Assembly: GCF_004519305.1 (NCBI RefSeq)
Contig: NZ_SOZA01000005.1
Location: forward strand, 62,001-126,000
Direction: 5' to 3'
DNA: 64,000 nucleotides
DNA from: Pseudomonas sp. RIT623
Lineage (GTDB): Bacteria > Pseudomonadota > Gammaproteobacteria > Pseudomonadales > Pseudomonadaceae
The notes beneath the pieces were generated by a model that was given only the letters and a program-made list of their open reading frames with translations, was not told the DNA's origin and made no database searches. The position numbers were made by a program, and so were the translations under genes. Numbering within the stretch: the first letter of the stretch is position 1; every line of letters starts with the position of its first letter. Positions 19,751 to 30,900 of this stretch are shown here, piece by piece.

Positions 19751-20862
19751 TGCGCCCCGACTGCACCGAGCTGAAACAGCTGTTCCTCGACGACGTGCCG
19801 CTGATGGATATGCGCGCCCCCGTCGAGTTCGCCAAGGGCGCCTTTCCCGGCGTGGTCAACCTGCCGCTGATGACCGACCAGGAGCGGCAGAAGGTTGGTA
19901 CCTGCTACAAGCAGCAAGGCCAGGCCGCCGCCATCGCCCTGGGCCACCAACTGGTCAACGGCGCGCTCAAGCAGCAACGCCTGGACGCCTGGGCGGCCTT
20001 CGCCCAGGCCCACCCCGACGGCTACCTGTACTGTTTCCGTGGCGGCCTGCGCTCGCAGATCGTCCAGGGTTGGCTCAAGGAAGCCGGCATCCAGTACCCG
20101 AAAGTCGTCGGCGGCTACAAGGCCATGCGCACCCTGCTGCTGGAAACCACCCAGCAGGCGGTCGAGCAGTGCGACTTCGTGCTGGTCGGCGGGCTCACCG
20201 GCACTGGCAAGACCGACGTGCTGCACCAGCTGGACAACGTGCTCGACCTCGAAGGCCACGCCAACCACCGCGGCTCCAGCTTCGGCAAGCGCGCCACGGC
20301 GCAGCCGGCGCAGATCGACTTCGAGAACGCCCTGGCCATCGATGTGCTGAAAAAGCGCCACCGTGGCATCGAGCAGTTCGTGCTCGAGGACGAAGGGCGA
20401 ATCGTCGGCAGCTGCTCGGTGCCGCTGGAGCTGTACCAGGGCATGCAGCAGTACCCGCTGGTATGGCTGGAAGACAGCTTTGCCAACCGCGTGGAGCGCA
20501 TCCTGCGCGACTACGTGATCAACCTGTGCGCCGAGTTCGTCGCGGTGCACGGCGAGGAAGAAGGCCGCGGGCTGTTCGCCGAGCGCATGCGCCAGAGCAT
20601 GGCCAATATCCACAAGCGCCTCGGCGGCGAGCGTTTCCAGCGCTTGTCCGAGCTGCTGGGGCAGGCCCTGGACGAGCAACTGCGCAGTGGCGATGTGAAC
20701 CTGCACCGCGGCTGGATCGAAGGGCTGCTCAAGGAATACTACGACCCGATGTATGCCTACCAGCGCGAGGCCAAGTCGAGCCGCATCGAGTTCGCCGGGG
20801 ATGGCGTGGAGGTGCGCGAGTACCTCAAGGCCCGGGCCAGGCGCCAACAGCGCAGCGCTTGA
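19750..20862 (+). CDS. mnmH: MnmH/SelU, tRNA 2-selenouridine synthase
   Basis: Replaces sulfur by selenium at wobble 2-thiouridine of tRNAs for Lys, Glu and Gln via a geranylated intermediate. The 370 residues have an N-terminal rhodanese domain with the catalytic Cys95 in YCFRGGLRS and a C-terminal P-loop domain with GLTGTGKT at 148-155. The ATG overlaps the selD stop (TGATG), so the two are cotranslated and SelD product passes directly to its user. Confidence 0.95.
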   Translation: MRPDCTELKQLFLDDVPLMDMRAPVEFAKGAFPGVVNLPLMTDQERQKVGTCYKQQGQAAAIALGHQLVNGALKQQRLDAWAAFAQAHPDGYLYCFRGGLRSQIVQGWLKEAGIQYPKVVGGYKAMRTLLLETTQQAVEQCDFVLVGGLTGTGKTDVLHQLDNVLDLEGHANHRGSSFGKRATAQPAQIDFENALAIDVLKKRHRGIEQFVLEDEGRIVGSCSVPLELYQGMQQYPLVWLEDSFANRVERILRDYVINLCAEFVAVHGEEEGRGLFAERMRQSMANIHKRLGGERFQRLSELLGQALDEQLRSGDVNLHRGWIEGLLKEYYDPMYAYQREAKSSRIEFAGDGVEVREYLKARARRQQRSA

Positions 20863-20865
20863 CGG

Positions 20866-21252
20866 TCACTGCCCCGGGCTGAGGATTCGTTCCAGCTCCG
20901 CGGCGCGGTCCTTGCTCATGTCCATCTCGCACATCGCCCCTTCGATGCGATAGATGCTGCCGTTGCTCAGCTTGCCATGGAACGCGCAATTGCCGTCGCG
21001 GTACTTCATCCAGGTGCGCTGCACCTCGCGCAGGTCCTTCTGCTGCTGGCTGTCGAGCTTGGCCATCAGTTGCTTGTACACCCGGTTCAGACGGTCATCC
21101 TGCAGCTTGGTCTCGGCCTGGATGCAGGCGCCCATGGCCAAGGTGCTGGAGGCCTTGTCCATGCACTGGGTGTAGGTGGACGAATAGTCGTCGGCCTGGG
21201 CGCAGGCCATCGCCAGCAAGGCACTGGCGCCGAGCAGATAGTGCTTGAACAT
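20866..21252 (-). CDS. LprI-like periplasmic protein (DUF1311)
   Basis: 128 residues with a signal peptide (MFKHYLLGASALLAMACAQA) and a mature part with the DUF1311 pattern: paired cysteines (YTQCMDKA, MGACIQAE), DDRLNRVYKQLMAKL and WMKYRDGNCAFHG. Relatives in mycobacteria (LprI) inhibit lysozyme; here this is only a family hint. Start at 21252 has AAGGAA at the right spacing. It converges with mnmH, separated by only 3 nt. Confidence 0.82.
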   Translation of the reverse strand: MFKHYLLGASALLAMACAQADDYSSTYTQCMDKASSTLAMGACIQAETKLQDDRLNRVYKQLMAKLDSQQQKDLREVQRTWMKYRDGNCAFHGKLSNGSIYRIEGAMCEMDMSKDRAAELERILSPGQ

Positions 21253-21285
21253 GGGCATTCCTTTATCGGGTGATCGCGGCACAGC

Positions 21286-22206
21286 CTAGCACCCTGTCGC
21301 GCTTTCATTCACACACAAGGCGGCGATCTGCGCGCGCAACCAGCGGTGCCCGGCATCGCCCTCGCGCCGCGGATGCCAGGCCTGGGTGAAGGCGAAAGGT
21401 GCAATGGCCAAGGGCGGCGAGAACTGGCGCAAGGCCGGGTCCAGGCGCGCGCCGGCGAGGCTGCGGCGGGCGACGGTGAGGACCAGGTCGGTGCCGGCGA
21501 TCACGCCCTGGGCCACGCCCCAGTGGGGCAGGGTCAGGGCGATACGGCGACGCTCGCCCAAGGCGCCAAGGGCCAGGTCGATCTCGTTGTCGATACCCGC
21601 CCGCACCGCCACCAGCACATGGGGCCGGGCCAACCACTGGGGCAAGTCCAGCCCGCCGCGCGCCGGCAGGCTGGCGCGATCGGCCAGGCAGACGAAGGAT
21701 TCCTCGAACAGCACCTGCTGGGCCATCTCCTCCGGCAGCTCCGGAAACACCCCCAGCGCCAGGTCCGCCTCGCCATCGATCAACTGCCCGAGCATCGCCT
21801 CGCGACTGCCCTGGGCCACCAGCACATCGATGCCCGGCGCTTCGCGGCGCAACAGGCGCATCAACGCCGGCAGCACCACCCGCGCGCCATAGTCCGACAT
21901 TGCCAGGCGAAAGGTACGCCGAGCCTTGCCAGGCTCGAATCCGGGGCTGCCAAGCAGGCCATCGAGCTGCTGCAAGGCCTGCTGCAAGGGCTCGCGCAGG
22001 GCCTCGGCGCGGGCGCTGAGCTGCAATCGGCCGCCGCGGCGCACCAGCAGCGGGTCGGCGAACAGTTCGCGCAATTGCGCCAGCGCATGGCTGACCGCCG
22101 GCTGGCTACGGTGCAGGCGCAGCGCCGCGCGGGAGACATGTTGCTCGCTGAGCAGCGCGTGCAGGGTGAGCAGCAGGTTGAGGTCGATACGGCGTAAATC
22201 ATCCAT
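21286..22206 (-). CDS. LysR-family transcriptional regulator
   Basis: 306 residues: N-terminal winged helix (DLNLLLTLHALLSEQHVSRAALRLHRSQPAVSHALAQLRELF), then the periplasmic-binding-like effector domain from about residue 90. Divergent from a YdcZ-type transporter with 91 bp between them, the usual arrangement for a LysR regulator and its target. Effector unknown. Confidence 0.9.
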   Translation of the reverse strand: MDDLRRIDLNLLLTLHALLSEQHVSRAALRLHRSQPAVSHALAQLRELFADPLLVRRGGRLQLSARAEALREPLQQALQQLDGLLGSPGFEPGKARRTFRLAMSDYGARVVLPALMRLLRREAPGIDVLVAQGSREAMLGQLIDGEADLALGVFPELPEEMAQQVLFEESFVCLADRASLPARGGLDLPQWLARPHVLVAVRAGIDNEIDLALGALGERRRIALTLPHWGVAQGVIAGTDLVLTVARRSLAGARLDPALRQFSPPLAIAPFAFTQAWHPRREGDAGHRWLRAQIAALCVNESATGC

Positions 22207-22297
22207 GGTACGAATACAGCCTGTGCAAAATTCGAATTTCCATCATTGAAATGCATGACTGAGACTAAAGCCACTGTTTTGATCAGGAGTAGACACC

Positions 22298-22765
22298 ATG
22301 CCCGCCAGCCTCTTAGCCGCCCTCCCCTTGCTCATCGCCCTGCTCGCCGGGGCCGCCGTGCCGTTTCAGGCCGGCAGCAACGCCGCGCTCGGGCGCCTGC
22401 TCGGCCATCCCTTGTGGGCCGCCGGGGTGTCGTTGCTGGTCAGCCTGCTGATGTTGGTGCCGGCCCTGCTGCTGCTGCGCGCGCCTGTGCCGCAGGTGCA
22501 GCAACTGGCCCATGCGCCCTGGTGGGCCTGGTTCGGCGGGGTCGCCGGGGTACTCTACATCACTGCCGCGCTGGTGCTGACGCCGCGCCTGGGGGCGGCG
22601 GGGTTCATCGTCTGCGTGGTGGCAGGGCAGGTGCTGTCGTCGCTGCTGATCGACCAGTTCGGCCTCATGGGCCTGCCGGAGCGCCCGGTAAACCTGTTGA
22701 GACTGGCAGGAGTGGGGATGATCGTGATCGGCATGATCGTGGTGCAGTGGGGCACGGTGCGTTGA
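22298..22765 (+). CDS. YdcZ-type small DMT-family transporter (DUF606)
   Basis: 155 residues with five hydrophobic segments and the family hallmarks AGAAVPFQAGSNAALGRLLGHP near the N terminus and TPRLGAAGFIVCVVAGQVLSSLLIDQFG in the second half. Small drug/metabolite-type permease of unknown substrate. A ribosome site (AGGAG) precedes the ATG. Probably controlled by the divergent LysR regulator. Confidence 0.85.
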   Translation: MPASLLAALPLLIALLAGAAVPFQAGSNAALGRLLGHPLWAAGVSLLVSLLMLVPALLLLRAPVPQVQQLAHAPWWAWFGGVAGVLYITAALVLTPRLGAAGFIVCVVAGQVLSSLLIDQFGLMGLPERPVNLLRLAGVGMIVIGMIVVQWGTVR

Positions 22766-22799
22766 GCGCCTGAGGTGGCAACCCTATCGCGGGGCACCC

Positions 22800-23339
22800 T
22801 CACAAGGTCTGCGGCTGCTCCGGCGGCACGATCACCTTGTGCGGCTCGAAGCGCAGCGAGGGCATTTGCGTAGCGGCATACAGCGTGACGCCCAGGGCCG
22901 CGATCAGGGCCACGTCGAGCCAGCGCCAGCCCGGCATGTCAGCGGCCGAGCGCGCCCTCCAGCACCACCAGGCCTGCCCTGCGCAGAACACCAGCATCGC
23001 CAGCAACCACAGGTAGAACCCTGTGCCGAAACCGGTAAGATCCTGGAAACCGTAGCTTTGATTGTCGGGCAATCGCTCGATGGTGAAGCTGCTGGCCGCC
23101 AGGTACAGCGCCGCCAGGCCACAGCCCAGCGCCAGCCGGCGAAAGCGCCGATGGGCCAGGATCGCCAGCGCCAGCAGTGGATTGGCGAACCATTGGTACA
23201 AGCCGAAGGCGATACCCCAAGGGCCATAGAGCAGCATCTGCAACGCTGGGATGTGCCGCCCGGCGCCGCTCAGCGCGCCATCGAAGGCCAGGCTTAGCAG
23301 GTACAGCACCAGGCTGCAGGTCAAATAGAAGGCAGGCAA
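22800..23339 (-). CDS. Integral membrane protein, unknown function
   Basis: 179 residues with about five hydrophobic segments and short polar loops, likely an inner-membrane protein; I do not recognise the family. The start is TTG at 23337-23339, supported by GGAG seven bases upstream and by the lack of an ATG or GTG near the N terminus. The C-terminal 25 residues are soluble (SLRFEPHKVIVPPEQ). Confidence 0.65.
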   Translation of the reverse strand: MPAFYLTCSLVLYLLSLAFDGALSGAGRHIPALQMLLYGPWGIAFGLYQWFANPLLALAILAHRRFRRLALGCGLAALYLAASSFTIERLPDNQSYGFQDLTGFGTGFYLWLLAMLVFCAGQAWWCWRARSAADMPGWRWLDVALIAALGVTLYAATQMPSLRFEPHKVIVPPEQPQTL

Positions 23340-23391
23340 CCGCGAACTCCGTCAATCCAATATCGAACGCCGACCATAGCGCACCCGGGCG

Positions 23392-23955
23392 TCAGGCGAC
23401 AGGCGGTTCGAGCAGCAGGCCGTAAAGCCCCGAGTCAGACAACTCGCCGGCCACGCACCAGCGAGCGCGCAAGGTGCCTTCGAGGACAAACCCCTGGCGT
23501 TCCAGGGTACGTGCCGACCCCTGGTTGCGCGGGTCGATTTCCGCCTCCAGACGGCGCAGGTGCAAGGTGTGCGCGAGGTAGTCGATGAAGCAGGTCAGGG
23601 CTTCGTCCATGTAGCCACGGCCCTGAGCCGACTTGGCCAGGCAGTAGCCGATCTCGCCACGGCGCGAGCCCTCCTCGAGGTTGAACAGCTGGACCATGCC
23701 GATCAGTTCGCCGTTGTCGCGGCGGTACATGCCCAGCTTGAGCAACTGGCCGGCGGCGTAGGCTTCACGGTCGGCGGCCAGGGCGCTTTCGGCCTCGGCC
23801 AGGGTCTGCCAGGGGGCGTGGTACCAGTAACGCATGACCTCGGGGTCGGCCATGATGGTCAGCCACTGCTGCGCGTCGCCATGGCGCATGGGGCGCAGTT
23901 GCAGGCGTGGGCTATCGAGGCACAGGTCGCTGGGGAAACTGCGGGGGTCGGGCAC
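23392..23955 (-). CDS. GNAT-family N-acetyltransferase (RimJ/RimL-like)
   Basis: 187 residues of the RimJ/RimL/ribosomal-protein acetyltransferase type: LDSPRLQLRPMRHGDAQQW at the N terminus, EIGYCLAKSAQGRGYMDEAL (acetyl-CoA loop) and IDPRNQGSARTLERQGFVLEG. Start is GTG at 23953-23955, preceded by AGGAG with 7-nt spacing; the frame open to 24051 enters a REP element and is not coding there. Confidence 0.85.
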   Translation of the reverse strand: MPDPRSFPSDLCLDSPRLQLRPMRHGDAQQWLTIMADPEVMRYWYHAPWQTLAEAESALAADREAYAAGQLLKLGMYRRDNGELIGMVQLFNLEEGSRRGEIGYCLAKSAQGRGYMDEALTCFIDYLAHTLHLRRLEAEIDPRNQGSARTLERQGFVLEGTLRARWCVAGELSDSGLYGLLLEPPVA

Positions 23956-24016
23956 ACCGGGACTCCTGTCCGATTGCGGGAGATGACAGTCTAACGACAG
24001 TGCGCCGGTCTGGCAT

Positions 24017-24128
24017 CCCTCGGGGCGCTTTGCGCCCCTTTCGCGACACAAGGCCGCTCCTACAGGGAAACGCGATCCCTTGTAGGAGCGGCCTTGTGTC
24101 GCGAAAGGGCTGCAAGGCAGCCCCGGCG
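24017..24128. repeat. REP pair (GGAGCGGCCTTGTGTCGCG type)
   Basis: Arms at 24036-24064 and 24081-24109 form a perfect 29-bp inverted repeat with a 16-nt loop. It lies just after the stop of the giant autotransporter and before the GNAT gene, so it may stabilise the 3' end of the 15-kb transcript. Confidence 0.88.
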
Positions 24129-24135
24129 ATCTACC

Positions 24136-24950
24136 TCAGAACCCCATGCTGAAGCTCACCACCACCCCATGGTCGCGGTTCTCGCTAGACAACTGCCCGG
24201 AGTACCCGACCCCCAGCTTGCCACTCGCGCCAACCGACAGGTCCACCCCTGCCTCCACAACCGCGGCGTCCTTGGCGATCGGCACGCCCTCGGTGCTGAA
24301 CCCGGCGCCACCACCGATGAAGCGCAGGTCGGCATCGGGCTTGTCGTCGCCGAAGGCATGGCGCCAGCCCAGCGATACCCGTGGGGTGATCTGGCTGCCG
24401 TTGTCGAGGGTGATGCGCTTGCCGGCGCGCACGCCAAGCGTGGAGAAGGTCACGTCCTGCTTGACCTTGCCCTGCAGGCGCCCGGCCCCGCCTTTCTCAT
24501 GGGCGGTGTCGCTGTCGTAGTTGACGTAGGCCAGCCCGGCGAACGGCTCCAGGGCGATGCCAGCGGCGTCGATGGCATAGCCCACCTCGCCGAACACCTG
24601 GGCGCTGCGCGCCTTGTACTTGGCTTTCAGGCGATCGCTGTAGCTGCCCACCTGGACATCGCGCTTGCTGTCGATATCGTGCCAGCTGTAAGCCACGCCC
24701 AGGCGCGCGGCGAAGGCGTCCAGCTGGTAGCCGAGGTAGGTGGTCAGGTGGTAGCTGTCCACCGTGGCGTCCGAATGGCGACGGTGCGCATCGATGCTCG
24801 AGCGGGTGTAGCCGGCGGCGGCGCCGACCTTCCACTGGTCATCCAGGGCACGGTCGGCACCGAGCATGAAGCCCGACAGGTCGCGGTCGACACTGGCATG
24901 GCTGCTGCTGCCGTCGTAGGTGCCCCAGCCGCCGATGGCACGGATCCAAC
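24136..24950 (-). other. autotransporter beta-barrel (translocator) segment
   Basis: Codes for about the last 270 residues, beginning near VGWIRAIGGWGTYDGSSS and showing alternating amphipathic strands (FMLGADRAL, VGAAAGYTRSS, TYLGYQLDAF, VFGEVGYAID, LGVRAGKRI, VSLGWRHAFG). It matches the autotransporter beta-domain pattern of about 12 strands. Confidence 0.88.
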
Positions 24951-27900
24951 CCACTGCCTGGCCCTGGCAACCTTCGCTGGTCAGTTGCTGGTTGGCGGTC
25001 GGCGCCAGGGTCCGACGCGGGTCGTCCTGGTTGCTGCAATCGGCCTGGCGCAGGCGGTCGCTGACCGCGTCGCGGATGTAGCGCGAGTCCTCGATCAGCA
25101 CGGTCGCGGTGCTGGCGTGGATCTCGCCGGACAGGCTGTCGAACGCGGCCTGGGCGCCCTGACGGTCGAGCGGCAGCAGGTTGTTGACCAACGCTGCCGG
25201 TGCCCCGGCACTGCTCAGGGCATTGGCCACGCCACGCTGGTTGCCGGTGGCGGCGACCTCGGCGAACGAGGTGCCGTTGCGGCTGACCGACAAGGTCACC
25301 TGGTTGGCGCCGTAGGCCAGCGCGCTGTTGATGAACGCCGAGTTGGCCAGGTTGGTGGTGGCGAAGGTGCCATTCACCCCGCCCGCGGCGTTGACCACGG
25401 TGTACTGGCCATTGCCGCTGGCGAGGTTGGCCACCATCAGGCTACCGCCGAGGTTGGCGGTGCCACCCACGTTCAGGTAGTTCACCGGCGCGGTGCCCAG
25501 GTCGATGACCAGGGTACCGCTGGCGCCATTGGTGAAGTTGCCCGAGACGTTCAGGTTGCCAGCCGGCCCCGGCAGCACGGTGCCGTTGTTGGTCAACCCG
25601 GCGACGGTGCCGTTGCCAGTCAACGCAGCGCCATTGGCCACGGTGACCTGGGCGCCGAGGTTGCTGCCCGGGTTGCCGGCATCGCCGACTTGCAGCACGC
25701 CCTGGTTGACGTTGAAGGCGCCGCTCAATGGCTGGTTGCCGGTCAGCAGCAAGGTGCCGCCCCCCTGCTTGGTGGTGGTGCCGGTGCCGCTGAGGGTGCC
25801 ATTGAAGGTGCCATTGCTGCCTTGGGCGAAGACCAGGTTGGCATTGTTGAGGATGTTGCCCTGCAGGCTGGTGGTGTTGCCGACCAGGGTACCGCCACTG
25901 ACGGTGGTGCCACCGCTGTAGGTGTTGGCACCGGCCAGGATCAGCGTGCCGGCGTCGAGCTTCTCGATGCCGCCGCTGCCCACCAGAGGCGCGCTGACGG
26001 TGGCAGTGGCGCCGGCGTTGACCCGTACCGACGCCAGGCTGCCATCCGCGTCGTTGACCGGGGTCAGGCTGCCGCCGGCACCGGGCACCACCTGGTAGCC
26101 GTCGCTGAGGAACTGCAAGCCCTCGAACGACTGGTTGCCGACCACGGTGACGGTACCCGGGGTACCGCCGAATACCGCGTAGCCGCCACTCCAGCCTTCG
26201 TTGCTGGTACCGCTGGCGTTGGTCCAGCCGGTGTTCGAACCCCAGGTACCGCTGCCACCGCCGATGCTGCCATCAGGGTTGGTCTTGCCGCCGTTCCAGA
26301 ACTGCAAATCCTCGCCATAGTTCTGCACTACCAGGTTGATCTGGTTGGCGATGGCCGTCTGCAAGGTCAGGTCACCCAGCACCACGCTGCCCGGAATGGC
26401 GCCGAACACCAGGCCATTGTCGGTCAGCGCGCCAGCATAGTTGAACAGCTGGTACACGCCGGTGCCGAAGCCGCCGGCATCGGTGATGTTCAGGGTACCG
26501 TCGAGCACCAGGTTGCCGTTGACCTTGACCACGGTAGTGGACGCAGCCGGGGCGCCGAGGTTGAAGTCCAGGGCACTGCCTGAGGCCAGGTCGAGGCTGC
26601 CCACGGTGAGCGGCGTGGCGCCCTGGCCAGCGGCCAGGGTGGCGCCATTGGCGATCTGCACCGCGCCGCCGTAGGTACCGCTGCCGCCCAGGCGGGCGCC
26701 AGTGGCGACCTGCACGCTGGCACTGTCGAGGCGGCCGTTGACCAGCAGGCTGCCGGCGTTGACCTGGACCGCGCCGGTCAGGCCATTGATGCCGGTCAGC
26801 AGCAGTTCGCCGGTGCCGTTCTTGGTCAGGGTGCCAGTACCGGTAAGGTTGCCGGTGTAGCTGCCGTTGGCGTTCTGCTCGAAGGTCAGCGCCGCGTTGT
26901 TGAGGATCGCGCCTTGCAGGCTGGTGGTATTGCCGACCACGCTGCCTGCGTTGATCTGGGTGCCGCCGGCGTAGGTGTTGGCGCCATTCAGGGTCAGCAG
27001 GCCGGCGCCGTTCTTGATCAGCCCACCGCTGCCACTGACCACACCGTTGAGGGTCAGGGCGTTGCTGCCGCCGATGGCCAGGGCGCCATTGAGCACGGCG
27101 TCGTTGGCCAGGGCCACGGCGGTATTGTTGTCCAGCGTGGTGCCGCCAGCGGCAGTCAGCACGCCACTGCCCAGCGCGCTGTCGTTACCCAGCACCAGGG
27201 TGCCGCCGTTGAGCGCGGTGCCGCCGCTGTAACCGTTGGCGGCGTTGAGTACCAGGGTGCCGGCATCCTGCTTGGCCAGGCTGCCGGTGCCATTGAGCGC
27301 GACGTTGAGGGTGGCGGTGACGCCTGGGTTGACCCGCAGGTTGCTGACACCATTGCCCAGCAACTCACCCGCCGTGCCAGCGTTGAGCACATAGCCATCG
27401 GTGAGGAACTGCAGGCCGCCGATGCTGTGGCTGCCGTCCACGGTGACAGTGCCTGGAGCACCCTGGAACACCGCGAAGGTGTCGTTCCAGGTGCTGTTGA
27501 GCACGCCATTGGCGTCGGTCCAGTTGCTGTTGGTGGCGTTCCAGGTGCCGCTGCCGCCCTCGATCAGGCCGTTGGCGACGGTCTGGCTGCCATCCCAGAA
27601 CAACACATTGCTGGCCCCGCCGACCACCAGGTTGACCTGGTTGGCGATGGCGGTCTGCACGGTCAGGTCGGTGACCGGCACGGGCGTGCTGCCGAACGCC
27701 ATGCCGTTGTTGGTCAGGCTGCCGCCGTAGTTGAACAGGCTGTACACGCCAGCACCGAACCCACCGATATCGGTGATGTTCAGGGTGCCGCCAAGGGTCA
27801 GGTTGTTGGCCACATTGACCAGCGGCCCGCCGCCCGTGCCAGCAGTGCCCAGCGAGGCATTGAAGTTGGCGCCGCTACCGAGCGTCAGGTCGCCGGCACT

Positions 27901-30900
27901 CAGGGTGCTGCCGGTGATTGCGTTGAGGTTGCCGCCGTTGGCCACGTTCACCGTCCCGCCGAGGCTGCCGGCACCGGCCAGGGTGGCGCCGCTGGCAACG
28001 TTGACCGTGCTGCTGGCCAGGCTGCCATCGACCTTCAGGCTACCGGCCTGGACGTTGGTAGTACCGCTGTGGCTGTTGACCGCGCTGAGCGCCAGGACAC
28101 CGACGCCGAGCTTGTTGAGGGTACCGGTGCCACCGATGTTGCCGGCGAAGTTGCCGCCTTCGACATTGAGGCTGTTGCCCGGCGCGATGTCGATTGCCCC
28201 GCTACCGCCGATATCGCCCAGGGTGGTGTTGCCATCGAGGTTGAGGATAGCGCCACTGCTGACATTCAGCTCGCTCTGGGTACCCAGGGCGGTGGTGCCG
28301 AGGGTGCTGAGGCTGCCAGACAGCAGGTTGAGAACACCGCTGAAGGTATTGTTGCCCGACAGGGTCAGGTCGGCCAGGCCGCTCTTGTTCAGCGTGCCGG
28401 CGCCGCTGAGCACGCCGGCCAGGTGCAGGTCGTTGCTGCCCAGCACATTGAGCACACCGCCGACATTGACCGGGTTGGCCAGGGTCACGGCACTGGCGGT
28501 ATCGAGGTTGGCGTTGCCGGTGACATCCAGGCCACCCGTGCCGAGGGCGGCGTTATTGCCCAGTACCAGCGTCCCGGCCTGCAACTCGGTCCCGCCGCTG
28601 TAGGTGTTGGCGCCCATCAGCGCGAAGCGGGCGAGCCCGGCCTTGAGCAGGCGACCACTACCGCCGACGGTGCCGGCGAGGGTCAGGTCGTTGCTGCCCA
28701 CGATCGTCAAGTCACCGGTGGTGTTGATGGTGTTGGCCAAGGTCACGGCCTGGCTGCTGTCCAGGCCGGTGCCAGAGGAGGTGTTCAGGATGCCGGTGCC
28801 CAGGGCGGTGTTGGAGCCCAGCACCAGGATACCGCCAGTGAGCGCCGTGTTGCCGGCGTAGGTGTTGATGCCGCTCAGCGATAGCCGCGCAGTGCCCGAC
28901 TTGACCAAGCCGCCAGCACCACTGATGACGCCGCCCAGGGCCAGGTCATTGCTGCCGGCGATGCTCAGCGGGCCAGCCAGGGTGATGGCGTTGCCCAGGG
29001 CGACCGCCTTGTTGGCATCCAGGCTGGTGCCGGCGGCGGCGGCAAGCACGCCACTGCCCAAGGCACTGTCGCTGCCTACCACGATCGTACCGCCACTGAG
29101 CGTGGTGCCCCCGCCATAGGTATTGATGCCGTTGAGCACCAGGGTGCCGCTGTCGAGCTTGTTGAGTTTGCCACTGCCGGTCAGGCCGACATCGAGGGTG
29201 GCGGTCACGCCCGGATCGACCCGCACGCTGGTGTCGCCGCTGCTGCCGTTGACCAGGTTGAGCGCGCCAGCGGTGCCGGCCAACAGCCGATAGCCATTGC
29301 TGACGAACTGCATGCCGCCGAGGCTCTGGCTGCCGTCGACGGTGACATCGCCCGCGGTGCCCTGGAACACCGCGAAGTTGCTGGCCCAGGTGCTGTTGGC
29401 CAAGCCGTTGAGGTCGGTCCAGTTGCTGTTGCCGGCGTTCCACACGCCGCTACCGCCATCGACTTGGCCGTTGGCCACATTCTGGCTGCCGTCCCAGAAC
29501 TGGATGTTCAGCCCGGCGGCGCTGACCAGCAGGTTGACCTGGTTGGCCAGGGCGGTCTGCAAGGCCACGTCAGCCAAGCCGACACCCAGTGGCAGGCTGC
29601 CGAAGTCTAGGCCGTTGTCGGTAAGGCCGCCGCTGTAGTCGAAGAGCCGGTACACGCCGTTGCCAAAACCGCCGACGTTACTGACGTTGAGGGTACCGTC
29701 GAGGGTCAGGTTGCCAGCGACGTTGAACAGCGCGGTGGTGCCACTGGACGGCGCGCCAAGGCCGGCATCGACGATCGAACCGCTGTTGAGCACCAGGCTG
29801 CCGAGGCCCAGGGTGGCGCCGCTCTGCCCGGCCAGGTGACCGCCGTTGTCGATCACCACCGCGGCATTGGCGCTGCCGCTGCCGGCGAGGGTCGCCCCGC
29901 TGGCCACGGTGAGCAGGTTGCTGCCCAAGGTGCCGTCGACTTTCAAGGTACCGGCGTTGACCTGGGTATTGTCGCCCAGGTTGCTGGTGCCGGTCAGGGT
30001 CAGGGTGCCGCTGCCGACCTTGGTCAGGCCGCCCAGGCCGTTGAGGCCACCGGCGAAGGTGCTGCCGAGGTTGTTGCCGCCCAGGCTCAGGACGCTGCCG
30101 ACGCCGACATCGACCAGGCCGCTGCCGGTCAGGCTGCCGAGGCTGGCGTTGCCATTGAGGTTGAGCTGGCCGCTGGCGCCGACGTTGAGGGTGTCGACGT
30201 TGGCCAGCACACCGCTGCCGAGGGTGGTGAGGGAGCCCGCCTGAATATCGACGTTGCCGGTGAAGGTCTTGACGCCGACCAGGGTAAGGTCGTCGACACC
30301 GGTCTTGACCAGGTTGCCACTGCCGCCGAGATCGCCGCTGAAGATCAGCGCATGGGTGGTTTCGACAGTCAGGTTGGCGCCGTTGCTCAGGGCGAGGGTA
30401 TTGCCCAGGGCCATGGCCGAGCTGTTGGCCAGGGTGGCGTCGGCGGTGACCGCCAGGGTGCCGGTGCCCAGCGCACCGCTGCTGCCCAGGGTCAGGCGCC
30501 CGGCGTTGAGCTGGGTGCCGCCCTGGTAGCCGTTGTTGCCATTGAGGGTCAGGTTGCCGCTGCCGTTCTTGGTCAGGCCTGCGGTGCCGTTGATCACGCC
30601 GTTGAGAGTCAGGTCGTTGCTGCCCTCGACGCTCAGGCCTGCGTTGAGCGTGACGTTATTGGCCAGCGTGGTGCTGCTGGCGCCGCTGCTGAGGGTCGAG
30701 ACACCGGCGACGGTCAGGGCACCCTGCCCCAGCGCGTTGTCATTGCCGACCACCAGCCGGCCGGCACCGAGGGTGGTGCCGCCCAGGTAGCTGTTGGCGC
30801 CGTTGAGGGTCAGGGTGCTGGCACCGGCCTTGTTCAGGCCGCCGACGCCATCCACCACGCCAGTGAGGGTCAGGTCGGTGCTGCCCGGCAGGTTGAGGGT

